NCBI GenBank assembly: GCA_003517965.1
Contig: DOZO01000070.1
Location: 1 to 17,572, forward strand
DNA length: 17,572 nucleotides
From: Desulfobulbaceae bacterium
GTDB lineage: Bacteria > Desulfobacterota > Desulfobulbia > Desulfobulbales > Desulfurivibrionaceae
Direction: 5' to 3'
The number at the start of each line of letters is the position of its first letter. Within the stretch, counting starts at the first letter, position 1. Position numbers and translations under genes: made by a program. The notes below the pieces were generated by a model that did no database searches, was not told where the DNA came from, and saw only the letters and a list, made by a program, of their open reading frames with translations. This document shows positions 7,190 to 16,900 of the stretch, one piece after another.

Positions 7190-7660
7190 CTATTTCAAGT
7201 CACTGTTCACGGTGGGTTTAGTACTCTCAACTACATGTTGCCGTGCTTGCGGAAAGCTGATGTCCATTATGCCGCGTATCTGGTCGATTTTGGCCAAACT
7301 GACCCGCTGATTCATGATGGTATGGCAGGCCGGACAGATCGCTGTCAGGTTGCCAAACTTCTCGGTGACCGGGGTATAATCCGCCATGCCAGCCGCTGGT
7401 AATTTCGGGGCGCGGCAGCGGAAGCAATATAGTTCTCCCGGCTTGCAAGGCCGCTTGTTTTTCGCCCGGCGTCCCTGGAGAAATGCCGCCAGTTCATGGC
7501 CAAGAATCAGCATGGGCCGTTTGTCATCGCTGGTGGCAATACCGGCCTTGACCCAGTGACGCACGGTATTTTTGTGGATGCCGAACAGCTCGGCGACTTC
7601 TTCCACTGTGTAGTTGCGGTGGATTTTCACAAGGCGGTGGTTGGGGTGGCGTTTTTTCAT
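7190..7660 (-). CDS. helix-turn-helix and zinc-ribbon protein coupled to the integrase
   Basis: This 156-aa protein has an HTH at about 15-40 (YTVEEVAELFGIHKNTVRHWVKAG), of the type found in excisionases, MerR-like proteins and transposon regulators. A four-Cys ribbon follows at about 85-120, with CFRC and CPAC as its two knuckles, and a polar tail. This layout, followed directly by this kind of integrase, is one I recall as a recurring pair in proteobacterial islands. A role as recombination directionality factor or accessory architectural protein is an inference. Its ATG overlaps the primase stop (ATGA), so translation is coupled. A G-rich ribosome binding site lies inside the primase gene. 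Confidence 0.75.
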   Translation of the reverse strand: MKKRHPNHRLVKIHRNYTVEEVAELFGIHKNTVRHWVKAGIATSDDKRPMLILGHELAAFLQGRRAKNKRPCKPGELYCFRCRAPKLPAAGMADYTPVTEKFGNLTAICPACHTIMNQRVSLAKIDQIRGIMDISFPQARQHVVESTKPTVNSDLK

Positions 7661-10317
7661 TGCCCACCCCCAAACAGGGCCATTTGTTCGCCCCTACTGG
7701 TGCTGACATTAACCTTGCCTTGATTCATTGTCCCGCTGACAGTTTTCTCAACCAGCGGGGTGAAAGGCGGTGAAGGCGTTAAAGGAGGTGGTTCCGGAGA
7801 TTTGACGGCCACCACCCGCCAGGCGGTACGTCCATCGGCCTCTGCCTGCTGAAACTCAAAGCCACCGACAATCCGGTTCGCATTCTTTTTCAGCAGCCAG
7901 CCCAGCTTCGAGCGATTGATCTCACCGCGCTCTTCCACTGGGAGTTCGCGCATTGCATCGAGCAGATTGGGCTGGTGATAAATTGCCGTTTCCACCGCTT
8001 TGCGCACCGTCGTCGCGGTTGAGCCGAATACCGCGTACCATTCGGTCATCAAGCCGCTGAGTGCATCGCCGTCAGGGTCATGGCGAACCTGCTCCAGCAA
8101 TGCCGTGGCCGGATCAGGCTGCCCCAGCCACATCAGCGGATACCGGCAATAGTCCGACCAGGCGCCGCCGAAGGTAACAATACTGTCCGCCGCAGCGCGG
8201 GGCATCCCCGCCTTGCGCCAGGCCAGGATGATGGTCAGCACCGCCGCCACATACTTCCCCCGGTTCTGGCGCACCTTGTCAACCGGAAAACCCTTGTAGG
8301 TCATCGTGGCTGGAGTCGCGCAGCGCGGGTCGATATGAATCGTCAGCACGCGCCGCAGTAGATCGCGTATCGGGCCGACGTTGTTGCCCGACCCCAGAAA
8401 CAAGGTACGGGTGCTCACCGTTGCCGTCTTGCTCACCCCCAGAATCCGGTCGGTGATCTGCTCCGCCGTCAGCATCCGCTTGATGGTGCCGTGTGGTATC
8501 CAGTCGGTGTCCATGTCATCGAACTCAATCACGGCCGGGCTGGCCAGCAGCAAGGACAGAATCACCTTGGTGGCTTCCTCCGAGGTGGTTGGGTAGCTCA
8601 CCTTGGCATTGCCGCCTGGCCCGGCGAAGGCACCAATCAATTCGCAGAGATAGGTCTTGCCGCTGCCAAACACTGGCGCACGGACATGAAACCCAGGCGC
8701 ATACGGCAGCGACGGGCGCACCACGGCGGTGAAGATCGCCGACAGCGCGGCAGCGAAGTCGGTGGGGGCGACAAAGTGAAACTCGGTGAGTAAGTCTTCC
8801 AGCAAGGCCAGCGCCGCCCTTGCGGTATCGGGTGTCGGGTCGGGGATGACAAACTGCCGGGCATCGAACACCCCGAAACGCTGCGCCGTTTTGTCGTAAC
8901 CGGCCTGGGTGATGAGTTCGCCGTCCACCTCGCGGAAGTACGGTTGCCGCACCACGCCTGTTAGCGGGGGCAGGTAACGGAAGCTCTGCGAATCGTAAAG
9001 AATAGCCGCGTGCCGCGTCGGTGGATCACAGCGCACCCACTCTTCGGCGCGTCCGTCGTATTTCTCCCAGGTTGCCGCAACCGACAGTTCCCGCGTCAGT
9101 GCCGGTGAGCTGGTTGGCATAATCGACGGATCGCCATTGGTTGGATCGGTGACGACAGAGACGATCAAGCCGCCCGTCTGATAATGTCGCCCACGGTTCG
9201 CCAGTTCTTTCTCCGCCGCATCCACTACGCGATGCAGGTCACCGGCCACCACCCGGATCACTGGTTTGTGCCGTGCCTCGGCGTTACGCACCCCAAGGTA
9301 TTCGAGCAAGGCACGAATGTGGTACTTGTCCCGGTGCGAATGCTGGCAGCAAAAACCACCCAAGGTATAAAACTCGTCCGGCTCAAAGTAGGCCGCGCCG
9401 GTATCCAGACCATCGGTATGCTCATGCACCCACGGGCAGGTCATGTCGTGCTTGCCTGAACCGAGCGGTGTCTTGTACAGCAAACGTGCCTTGAGCGCCG
9501 CGACGACCGGGTTCTCCGCTGCTTTGGGCGTCAGCACCTCGTCGGCATCGTTGCCGATGTTGCGCGAAACATCACCAGATGCCGCAGAGGACTTCGCCGT
9601 TTTTTTCGGTCGCCCTGCCGGGGCAAGTTCCAATTGCAGTCGCTCCACAATCTCTTGTGGCGTATAGCGTTTGTCCGGCCGCCATTCGATCAGACGACAC
9701 TGAAACGGCGCACCATCTTCGTCCGCATACTTCGGCTTGCCATTGATCGCCATCGGCAGTCGCGCCCAGCGGCTCAACGGCCCAGTCGCCCCAGCATCAC
9801 ACAGGCCCGAGTCGATCACCGCGCCCAGCAGTCGCACGGCCACGGCAGCATCGGTCAGCGGTTCGGCGAGGATGATCCCGCCCTGATGATTGCCGGGGCT
9901 GGTCTCGATCAGCCAGGACAACTCAAAACCACCCAGCCGCTCAATCGGCACCTTGGTGCCCAGGTCGTCGAGCATCAAAAAATGGCAGGCGGCAAACTGG
10001 GCTTTACGCGCCTTGAATGAACCATCGTCGCCAGGATAGAAGCTCGCACAACTGATGTAGTTGTTATTCGCGGCAGAGATTACTGCCACCTGATCGGCGC
10101 GACTGGCTGGCCATCCGCCCAGGCCGGGATCACCGCTCTTCGAGCATACCGCCGCGAACGCGCCTTCAGGCAGAAGCGGGAACACCGCCGCCACAAAATC
10201 GGCATTGGTTATCTGGAAATTATGTCTCGTAAGGACGGTATCCTGTGGGGCACCGCCTTTGCCGCCTTTACCGGCTTCACCCGGTTCGATCGGAAAAACT
10301 GTCATGGGAGTAGTCAT
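7657..10317 (-). CDS. plasmid/phage-type replication protein: RepB-like primase fused to an AAA+ helicase-like ATPase
   Basis: This protein is about 886 aa. The N-terminal part (about 30-235) looks like an archaeo-eukaryotic-type RepB primase, with an LDDLG acidic motif near residue 117 and SRWARLP..NGK near 183-195. A Cys/His cluster follows at about 294-326 (CPWVHEH...CCQHSH), probably zinc-binding. The C-terminal ATPase has Walker A FGSGKT near 551-555, Walker B IEFDDMD near 597-603, a sensor-1-like LFLGSGNN and an RR pair. The tail is Pro-rich. The expected role is origin opening and priming of the excised island. I chose the ATG at 10317: AAGGGGG sits 5 bases upstream, while the longer frame starting at 10338 has no such site. 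It lies just after alpA and overlaps the HTH gene. Confidence 0.8.
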   Translation of the reverse strand: MTTPMTVFPIEPGEAGKGGKGGAPQDTVLTRHNFQITNADFVAAVFPLLPEGAFAAVCSKSGDPGLGGWPASRADQVAVISAANNNYISCASFYPGDDGSFKARKAQFAACHFLMLDDLGTKVPIERLGGFELSWLIETSPGNHQGGIILAEPLTDAAVAVRLLGAVIDSGLCDAGATGPLSRWARLPMAINGKPKYADEDGAPFQCRLIEWRPDKRYTPQEIVERLQLELAPAGRPKKTAKSSAASGDVSRNIGNDADEVLTPKAAENPVVAALKARLLYKTPLGSGKHDMTCPWVHEHTDGLDTGAAYFEPDEFYTLGGFCCQHSHRDKYHIRALLEYLGVRNAEARHKPVIRVVAGDLHRVVDAAEKELANRGRHYQTGGLIVSVVTDPTNGDPSIMPTSSPALTRELSVAATWEKYDGRAEEWVRCDPPTRHAAILYDSQSFRYLPPLTGVVRQPYFREVDGELITQAGYDKTAQRFGVFDARQFVIPDPTPDTARAALALLEDLLTEFHFVAPTDFAAALSAIFTAVVRPSLPYAPGFHVRAPVFGSGKTYLCELIGAFAGPGGNAKVSYPTTSEEATKVILSLLLASPAVIEFDDMDTDWIPHGTIKRMLTAEQITDRILGVSKTATVSTRTLFLGSGNNVGPIRDLLRRVLTIHIDPRCATPATMTYKGFPVDKVRQNRGKYVAAVLTIILAWRKAGMPRAAADSIVTFGGAWSDYCRYPLMWLGQPDPATALLEQVRHDPDGDALSGLMTEWYAVFGSTATTVRKAVETAIYHQPNLLDAMRELPVEERGEINRSKLGWLLKKNANRIVGGFEFQQAEADGRTAWRVVAVKSPEPPPLTPSPPFTPLVEKTVSGTMNQGKVNVSTSRGEQMALFGGGQ

Positions 10318-10327
10318 CATTACCCCC

Positions 10328-10570
10328 TTACGCCGCATTTTTACGAGCTGCTTCCAGCTTCACCACCAAGTCGCGGACTTCTTCGTCAGTCTTCCCCGCA
10401 ATACGAGCCGCGTTGATCGACTCGACTTCATCGGAGGGCCAGCCCACCGCCCGTGCCCCGAGGCTCACCGGCCTTGTCCACAAGCCATCCGCAATACGCT
10501 GATAGATAGTGGAGCGGGAAAGCCCAGATTCAGATTTTACGGCCGGAATCCTCAGTATGGTACGCTTCAT
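10328..10570 (-). CDS. alpA: AlpA-family DNA-binding regulator
   Basis: This is an 80-aa protein with one winged-helix/HTH of the AlpA/phage excisionase type: ILRIPAVKSESGLSRSTIYQRI, then a wing with VSLGARAVGWPSDEV. AlpA activates a prophage integrase in E. coli, and relatives control excision of islands. The start at 10570 is set by a strong AAGGAGG seven bases upstream; a longer in-frame start at 10648 would put that ribosome site inside the gene. Its stop lies 10 bases before the primase start, so regulator and replication gene are co-translated. A promoter and possible self-binding repeats lie upstream. Confidence 0.87.
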   Translation of the reverse strand: MKRTILRIPAVKSESGLSRSTIYQRIADGLWTRPVSLGARAVGWPSDEVESINAARIAGKTDEEVRDLVVKLEAARKNAA

Positions 10571-10617
10571 CTTCAAACCTCCTTGAGTAGTAGTGGATCG
10601 TTGAGATGAAGATGGCT

Positions 10618-10686
10618 GGGCGATTTGGGCGATACAATACCCGGACAAGGCTCAGCGAGGGCTATAGCATTGTCTTGAAAATCAAG
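10618..10686 (-). promoter_or_regulatory. alpA upstream region with operator-like repeats
   Basis: Two GGGCGAT copies (10618-10624 and 10627-10633) are spaced 9 bp apart. A palindrome CTTGA-AAA-TCAAG lies at 10674-10686. Both lie between the end of the 262-aa gene and the alpA ribosome binding site, where a promoter and operator are expected. I did not find a clear -35/-10 pair. Confidence 0.4.
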
Positions 10687-10770
10687 AGGTTAGATATTGC
10701 AGGGATGGTTGTATCTGCGGGGGTTAAGCCAAGGGATGGGCAGAAAAACGACAGATTTACAAGGAGTTAT

Positions 10771-10793
10771 TTGGGCGAAAAAATTCCGCCCAA
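10771..10793 (-). terminator. stem-loop just after the 262-aa gene
   Basis: TTGGGCG (10771-10777) pairs perfectly with CGCCCAA (10787-10793) around a 9-base A/T loop, seven bases beyond the stop codon of the 262-aa gene. There is no T-run after the stem in the leftward direction. It probably marks the end of the cargo transcript, or stabilises its 3' end. Confidence 0.4.
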
Positions 10794-10799
10794 CTTTCT

Positions 10800-11588
10800 T
10801 CATTTCTTCATGTTTCTAAGGATGGTGCCAACGACGCAACCTATGGCAATGTCTGACTTGGCGATCTTATTTGCATACCAGCTATTGGTTTTTCCTGGCT
10901 TCTCACGTTTTAACTCACGATATTTTTTCTGCCAGCTCGCATGCCTGGCTTGTGTGTCCAATTTGCGGGCTTCCCGCTTGACCTCGCTTGGCGTATAGCG
11001 GTTATCCGCCGTGGTCGCGGCATCCACCATCTGGCGGATCATGGCACCATCAAGCGAATATCCGCCGTCTTGATATTCAATCAACTCGGCCAACGGTATT
11101 TTGCTATTTCCGGCTACCAGGATCAACACGCCATTACCTTGCAGGCATAGCATCTGGCTACGCTTGTCACCGGTAGCAATGCCAATTTCCCACAGGTCGG
11201 CGCGGGTTGTTTGCTTATCGCTACGGCGCAAACCAAGGCTGGCCGCAACAAACCCGCATACGGCATCGACACTACACTGCCACTGGGTCAACCGCTCGAT
11301 GGGAACCGGCACCCGGTTGATATCGCTGCGTTTGTCGCAGACGATGAACGATACCGGGGCGCCTGTAGATGCAGGCTGGGTATGCACCGGCATGACACAT
11401 TCGCTCTCGCACCCTGGGCATAGCGCACTGGGGGCCGGTCGCGCTTTCGCTATCAGCTTCTGAGATTTCATGGCTTTTACTGCTGCGCTCGGCCATTGGC
11501 GCAATTCATCGTCATTAACCAGAACCGCAACGCCCTGATTGGCCCCCAATCGTCCTAAAAGCTCGATCAAGGCAGCTTGTGGCGTCAT
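10800..11588 (-). CDS. uncharacterised zinc-ribbon protein with DNA-binding-like ends (262 aa)
   Basis: I do not recognise a named family. The N-terminus (about 1-50) is helical and could form a winged helix. A Cys/His cluster follows (C57-x2-C60-x3-C64, H69, C84), suggesting a zinc site. The middle (about 95-190) is mixed alpha/beta with no catalytic motif I can name. The C-terminal 55 residues are strongly basic (WQKKYRELKREKPGK) and end in a helix-turn-helix-like stretch (SWYANKIAKSDIAIGCVVGTI). Nucleic-acid binding is likely. Its ATG overlaps the stop of the 402-aa gene (ATGA), so the two products are made together and may form a complex. A stem-loop lies after its stop. Confidence 0.75.
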   Translation of the reverse strand: MTPQAALIELLGRLGANQGVAVLVNDDELRQWPSAAVKAMKSQKLIAKARPAPSALCPGCESECVMPVHTQPASTGAPVSFIVCDKRSDINRVPVPIERLTQWQCSVDAVCGFVAASLGLRRSDKQTTRADLWEIGIATGDKRSQMLCLQGNGVLILVAGNSKIPLAELIEYQDGGYSLDGAMIRQMVDAATTADNRYTPSEVKREARKLDTQARHASWQKKYRELKREKPGKTNSWYANKIAKSDIAIGCVVGTILRNMKK

Positions 11589-12793
11589 TCTTCAACCACG
11601 GCGCTTTCAGCCATCTCCTTGGGCTCGATCCCGGATGCTTCCAGCATCTCGCGCAATTTTAGACCCAACTCATCGTACTTGAGCGAGCAGGAGTTGGGAT
11701 AGCTAATACGGACTGTCACCGCCTTCGCCGCCTTGTCTGCATCCCCAGCAATCGAAACCGAAAGCTCCACCTGGCTGACGTTGTACATATCCAGCGGCAA
11801 GGATTTTCTGACCTGATCGAGCAAAACATAAACGGCATCAGGATTTTGAACAGTATCGGCTTCCAAGGTAATGCGGTCGCCCTTTTTCACCTGCGAGGCA
11901 AGCCGTAATTTCTTCACGGTTACTTTTTCGATCCCGCAGCCAACGGCGTAAGTAAAATCAAAACTTTTTTGGAGCAGCGGGGCCAGATCATAAATGCGCT
12001 TGTCCTTCGGGTCGGGCGGCAGTGCATCGAGCTTGAGAATCGCCGTGGCGAACATCCCCTGGAGTGGCTCAATGGCCTTGGTGGAGCCGCGAAAATTCAG
12101 ATCGATCGAACCCTCCTTTTGCGAGTAAACATAAATGATCTCAAAGGCCGGGTTATGCGGGCGGCGGTCAAACTCACCATTCACCCACTCGATGCTTTGC
12201 TGTGAATAATCTTCGGGATACGCAAAGAAATAATCAAGCTCCCCCCGGCGGAATGGCTCCACCACGCAGTTTCTACCCCGGCCCTCGGTGTGATGGAAAT
12301 AGTTGCGGATAAGTTCGGCAAGTTGCCCAATACTGGCCTCGTCCACCGCTGCCGCCTGGTGCGGGAAGTTTTTGCGCTTGCGCCAGTAGGGCAGGCTATC
12401 CGCATGATAGAAGTAAGTCGCCCCTCTCCAGCAAATATTGTGATCCAGAAAGGTGATCATCGCCCGCTCATAGTGATTGGGTAATGCCGACAGCATTTCG
12501 ATAAAAGGCTTGATGGCGTCGGGTGTCTCCCGCAACTGATAGGGAGCCTCGTCCAGGATCGCCCGGAAGCCCTTTTCGCAGCTCATCTCGAAGATGTCCC
12601 GAAATTCGGCATCCATCGCATTTCGCTGGTCATCGGGCAGGGCCAGCCAGGCAGTAAACAGCTCGTCAGGCTTGCCCTCCTTCATGGCGGTGAAGTCCAG
12701 ATCAGTGAAAAGTCCCTTTCCCTGAAAATAGCGGGCGAGCAGGGTATTCGGAATCTGCCGGAAAAAATCCTTAACAGAGTAGTGCCTGGCCAT
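11585..12793 (-). CDS. uncharacterised island protein (402 aa), partner of the 262-aa protein
   Basis: No family is recognised. The N-terminal half is helix-rich and acidic (for example VKDFFRQIPNTLLARYF, then a region with CEKGFRAILDEAP). The middle has an aromatic/basic patch (IRNYFHHTEGRGRN) followed by FAYPEDY. The C-terminal half is beta-rich and may be a globular recognition domain. There is no signal peptide, membrane helix or nucleotide-binding motif. The start at 12793 is fixed by AAGGAGG six bases upstream; a longer frame from 12826 has no such site. It overlaps the 262-aa gene by four bases and lies 114 bases after the DUF932 gene. I recall similar proteins in other proteobacterial islands, without an assigned function. 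Confidence 0.75.
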   Translation of the reverse strand: MARHYSVKDFFRQIPNTLLARYFQGKGLFTDLDFTAMKEGKPDELFTAWLALPDDQRNAMDAEFRDIFEMSCEKGFRAILDEAPYQLRETPDAIKPFIEMLSALPNHYERAMITFLDHNICWRGATYFYHADSLPYWRKRKNFPHQAAAVDEASIGQLAELIRNYFHHTEGRGRNCVVEPFRRGELDYFFAYPEDYSQQSIEWVNGEFDRRPHNPAFEIIYVYSQKEGSIDLNFRGSTKAIEPLQGMFATAILKLDALPPDPKDKRIYDLAPLLQKSFDFTYAVGCGIEKVTVKKLRLASQVKKGDRITLEADTVQNPDAVYVLLDQVRKSLPLDMYNVSQVELSVSIAGDADKAAKAVTVRISYPNSCSLKYDELGLKLREMLEASGIEPKEMAESAVVEE

Positions 12794-12907
12794 TTTTCCC
12801 CTCCTTATGCGATAAGCATCAGACAATCAGGGTCGGTTCTTGTGGTTCCAATCTTTCGTGCAAAATCCACTTTGGCATAATCTATCAACGCAACATCAAA
12901 TCTTTAT

Positions 12908-13903
12908 TTACTGCACTAACGGATCAAGCAGATCATGAATGCCCTCCCGCCAGGCAAGCTGTTCCTGCACATCTCTTCTTTCCTTGGCCAGCCAGGCGAG
13001 CGACTGACTCACATCATAGAGATTTCGGCATTCCGACGGTGTGCCCGGCACTTCCTTTGACTTCTTGACCGGAATCGTGGTCGGGCTGTTATCCTTATAG
13101 GGGCCGATAATTTCTGCATCATGACCGGTACGACAAATATGATAAAGGCGGGCAGCTGCCTTGAATCCCCAACCATTTTTCAACTCCTTATCGATCCAGG
13201 GGGCAAGCCCCTTTGACGTAATAGCCTTGTTGCGCCACTGTTCAAAATTTTTCTTCTCCTTGGCCGATTCATTGATGCCAGAGGCCAACACCGCAGCCAC
13301 ATCATTAAGCCCCAGGTCGCCAACATGCCGCCGCCGAACATCGGACCGAGTAACACCGATGACCAGGCCATTACTGCAAACAAAGCGGAACCAGCCCATC
13401 AGCGCCCGGAACCGGGTGCTGCCGTCCACGGAGTTGAAGCACTCCAGCCGCATCGCCATTGGATGACTATCACCGGGATCAAAAGAAAAATTCTTTGGCA
13501 GATAGAGGCTCAAGGCCATCCGCTCACCGTATTCGGTGATTGCCATCTTGGCTTTCACCTTCTCCGGGGCTATCTTCACCTCATCGAAGGCTTCCATCGC
13601 CACATCAAGCACGGCCATATGCGGCACAAGTGCGTATTCCTTGGAAACCACTCCAACCGGGACAAAGTTTTGGTCGTCACCAAACGGCTTACGGACAATC
13701 GTATCAAGCCGCGTATTCATCAGGGTACGCTCATTGCCCGGCTGGGTGAGAGAGAAAGGGCGCCTTTCAAAACTGGGGATATAAACGCCGATATCCTTCA
13801 GGGTTCCTTCATGGAAAGTCACGGGGGAGTTAAACCATTTCGGCTGATTGCGGTCTGGGGGCGTAACGGTTTGCCATATCTGGTCGGATGAATGACTTTG
13901 CAT
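12908..13903 (-). CDS. DUF932 / phage-plasmid-like protein
   Basis: This 331-aa protein matches the DUF932 family, common on plasmids, phages and islands and without a settled function. Family hallmarks are VSKEYALVPH near residue 90 and a conserved central stretch CFNSVDGSTRF...GWFRFVCSNGLVIG near 165-195. The C-terminal third (about 210-331) is charged and helical. The start at 13903 (MQSHSS) has AGGGAGAG seven bases upstream; a longer frame from 13972 lacks one. It sits between the helicase-nuclease and the unknown pair on the same strand, with gaps of 87 and 114 bases, so all four could share a transcript. Confidence 0.85.
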   Translation of the reverse strand: MQSHSSDQIWQTVTPPDRNQPKWFNSPVTFHEGTLKDIGVYIPSFERRPFSLTQPGNERTLMNTRLDTIVRKPFGDDQNFVPVGVVSKEYALVPHMAVLDVAMEAFDEVKIAPEKVKAKMAITEYGERMALSLYLPKNFSFDPGDSHPMAMRLECFNSVDGSTRFRALMGWFRFVCSNGLVIGVTRSDVRRRHVGDLGLNDVAAVLASGINESAKEKKNFEQWRNKAITSKGLAPWIDKELKNGWGFKAAARLYHICRTGHDAEIIGPYKDNSPTTIPVKKSKEVPGTPSECRNLYDVSQSLAWLAKERRDVQEQLAWREGIHDLLDPLVQ

Positions 13904-13990
13904 TATGCTGCTCTCCCTGTGTTTTGGTAGATTGGGAACTTTGTCCTTTTGCGCCCCCAGGCCACCCGCCACCGTTCATCTGTCTTCGAC

Positions 13991-16900
13991 TCAGAACAAT
14001 TTACCCTGCCCATTCGGATGGAGAAGCCGAACCCGGATGTTCGTGGCCTTGTACTCCTCAACCTTCCCGGCCTTTTTGAGATAAGTCAACGCCCAGCCAA
14101 TTTTCTTGGTCAGCTGGTTTTTCGGAGCTCCCCGAGTAATGATGCCGAAGTGCTTGCATACGCGTTTAGTCAGGTCATCTTTCTTCGACGTGTAGTTTGG
14201 ACACTCTTCCAAAATATTGCAGATAACTCTTCCCGCATCCCGAGGCGTCATCGAAAGCACTTGGTCCAGTGGTGATTTTGTCAGCGTGAATTTCTTGTTC
14301 GACAGGGGCGTTATCTTTGCTCTTCGTGCTGATCGTACTTCCTTCTTAGCTTCCACAGTTGACGCATCTTCACTCCCTTCGCCGCTGTCAGCTTTCCTTG
14401 TGGCTACAGACTTATCACCTGGCTGTTCTGGCCCTTGCTGGCCGACATTAGGCTTAATCCCGGTTCCCTTTTCCTCCTCAATTCTGTCCTCGCTAAAAAC
14501 TGACGGTTTGAAATTTTCATCAACTCCATCGTGCGTTTCCATCATTTTCCAGAGTGGAAGGAGTGAGTCATCTGGGTTGCGGTAGAAGTGGCTGCCCCGG
14601 ACTCGGAAGAACTCCCATCCGCATCGTTCGAGCTGGCTCTGCCTGTGGAGATCCTCAGCGTACTGCTGTGGTCCGTGCCACCAGTCTCCATCGCATTCAA
14701 CAGCAACCTTGCGGGTACCTCCAACAATCACGATGTCGATGCGATAGCCATGCACCTCATACTGCGGAATGGCCAAGTGCCCCTGACCTGCGATTGACAA
14801 GAACACATCGACCTCAAACCAGCTGTCGAAAGGACTTGGTTGGTTACCCCTGTTCCTAGGGTTATTTCGAGCGAATTGACGGAGTTCTTCTACCGTCCAG
14901 GGTAGTTGTGCGGTAGGATCGACCGGTGGTTGCTTCATGTGTGCCAGCAATCGCCGACGAAGACAGCTCTGCCCTAATTCTCCTTCCTGAACTGAATGAA
15001 ATAATTGCACTTGATCGCGTGCCCGACTTACAGCAACATTGAAGCGTCTTTTAGCCTTATCATCCGACATAGTGCCAATACGTCCGTGGTCACTACGGGC
15101 AGAAACCATGCTTAGAAAGATGACATCACGTTCATCGCCCTGAAAATCATAAGCGTCTCCGCAGACGATGTTCCGCTGCTCGATCTCCTCAGCATCAAGA
15201 CGTTTTATGAGCAGACTCTCAATCGCCTGGGCTTGGTCAGAGGAGTGGAGCAGGCTGATGACTCCGAAAGTCTTCCCAGCGAAAGCAGGATCCTCACAAC
15301 ACCGCTCAATGGCGGAGACCACGGCCTCCGCCTCGACCGGATTGACCTTTGTCCTTTCTACCTGGTAGCCTCCGGAAATGTAGTGAGCGTTAAGCACCGG
15401 GGTCAGACGCTTACTTCCAAATTGGCGAAGGGGAACGAGTGGTTGGTCCTGGTAGCAAAGGCGATTAGAGAAAGAGATGATCTCGGGCATACATCGGAAG
15501 TGTTCACGGAGGCGAATCGGCGTTCCAAAAAACACAGCCGCAGCACTGAAAAGGCTTTGGGGAGGGCCGAAGAGAAAAGCGTTCGGGATGTCGAAGAGGT
15601 GTTTAGCCTGCAACTGATGTACTGGAGTTAGGTCAAGCCCCACATAGTCTGGCCGGATCTGTTGATCATCACCCACAACAACGATCTGCTTGGTTAGGAA
15701 AGATAGAAATAGTGCTTCAACGCCGGATTGGCTTGCCTCATCTATGATAACCACATCGAAAAGTTCTCGACGTACATGGACAGTCTCCAGCACTTTGTAA
15801 AGTGGCATGACCCAGGCGGGGACGGCATCTCGGCATCCATCGAGACACTCCCGTGCTATCTGTCTGTGATGTTCTGCAAACTTTCCCGTACCTCCGCCCA
15901 CATTCGCGATTGCGGTACTCCATGCCATAAGGTTTTGATAGGCCTGGGGGTTCTTATCCAAGGAAACCATGCAGTGTTGCCACGCTTTCTCCGCTGCAAG
16001 CTTTGACAGAGTGGACGAGGCCTTACTCCTTGCCTGTTTGACCTGTTGATTGAGCAATCCCTCAAGACGAGGGTCCGCCATTTGCGATAGCCACTTGTCA
16101 GCACACAGCCAGTTCCAGGCATCCCCGAGCCTGCTGATACGGCCGTCCCATGCGTCATCCTGGAAGGAGAAGGTCAAAGCTTGAATAATTTCTGGTAGCT
16201 CAGCGGCCATCACAGAGAGAAGCTGGTCTCTCTCTTCGTAGGCTAGTCGGCACTTCCATAGACTGGCCAACTCCTCATAGCTGCGTATAAATTCTTCCAC
16301 AGAACGGGTATGGATCGCGTTTTTAAGGCGATGGTTCTCTGCCGCCGATTCTGGCTGAAGGCAAACGCCATGTACCGCTGCTTCAGCTTCTGCAATCGTA
16401 TGACTTGCCTCCAGCAGTTCACGTTGGGCTATGAGCACGGCCACTAAATTCCGGAGCCTACCGACAGCCTCGAGATCATGCCAGAGCCGCAGAGCACCCT
16501 TGTCATATGCGTCTAGTCGTCTGTTAAACGCCGTTGCTTTCTTTCCAAGCGTCAATGTAGCTTCAAGCCTGGCCTGGAGTTGCTTATACTGGCCTATTCC
16601 TTGATTCAGAGGAAGATGTTCCGTGTCAACAACCGTTAATGCGCCCCATTGCTCACCCAATTTTTTGATAGATTCGTGGAGCTGTAGCCAGCGCTCCAAT
16701 TTGCTTAGAGAATCAGGCGAATCGCATCTCCGCCCATCGATTGTCACCTCCCGCATCAAGTAAAGGCCTTGCTTCACAACAGCTGGCCGGAACATCAAGA
16801 GTCCCTTTCTTCCCCCTTGCTCAAGATGTACCTTAAGTTCCCGAACATCTTGCAAGATGGCACGATGGGATTTGTCTCCCAACCCCGCAACTTCGATGTC

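Noticed and set aside
12819..12878. Nineteen-codon frame upstream of the 402-aa gene, a possible leader peptide
   Set aside because: It has no ribosome binding site, and nothing in its sequence suggests an attenuator or a toxin peptide.
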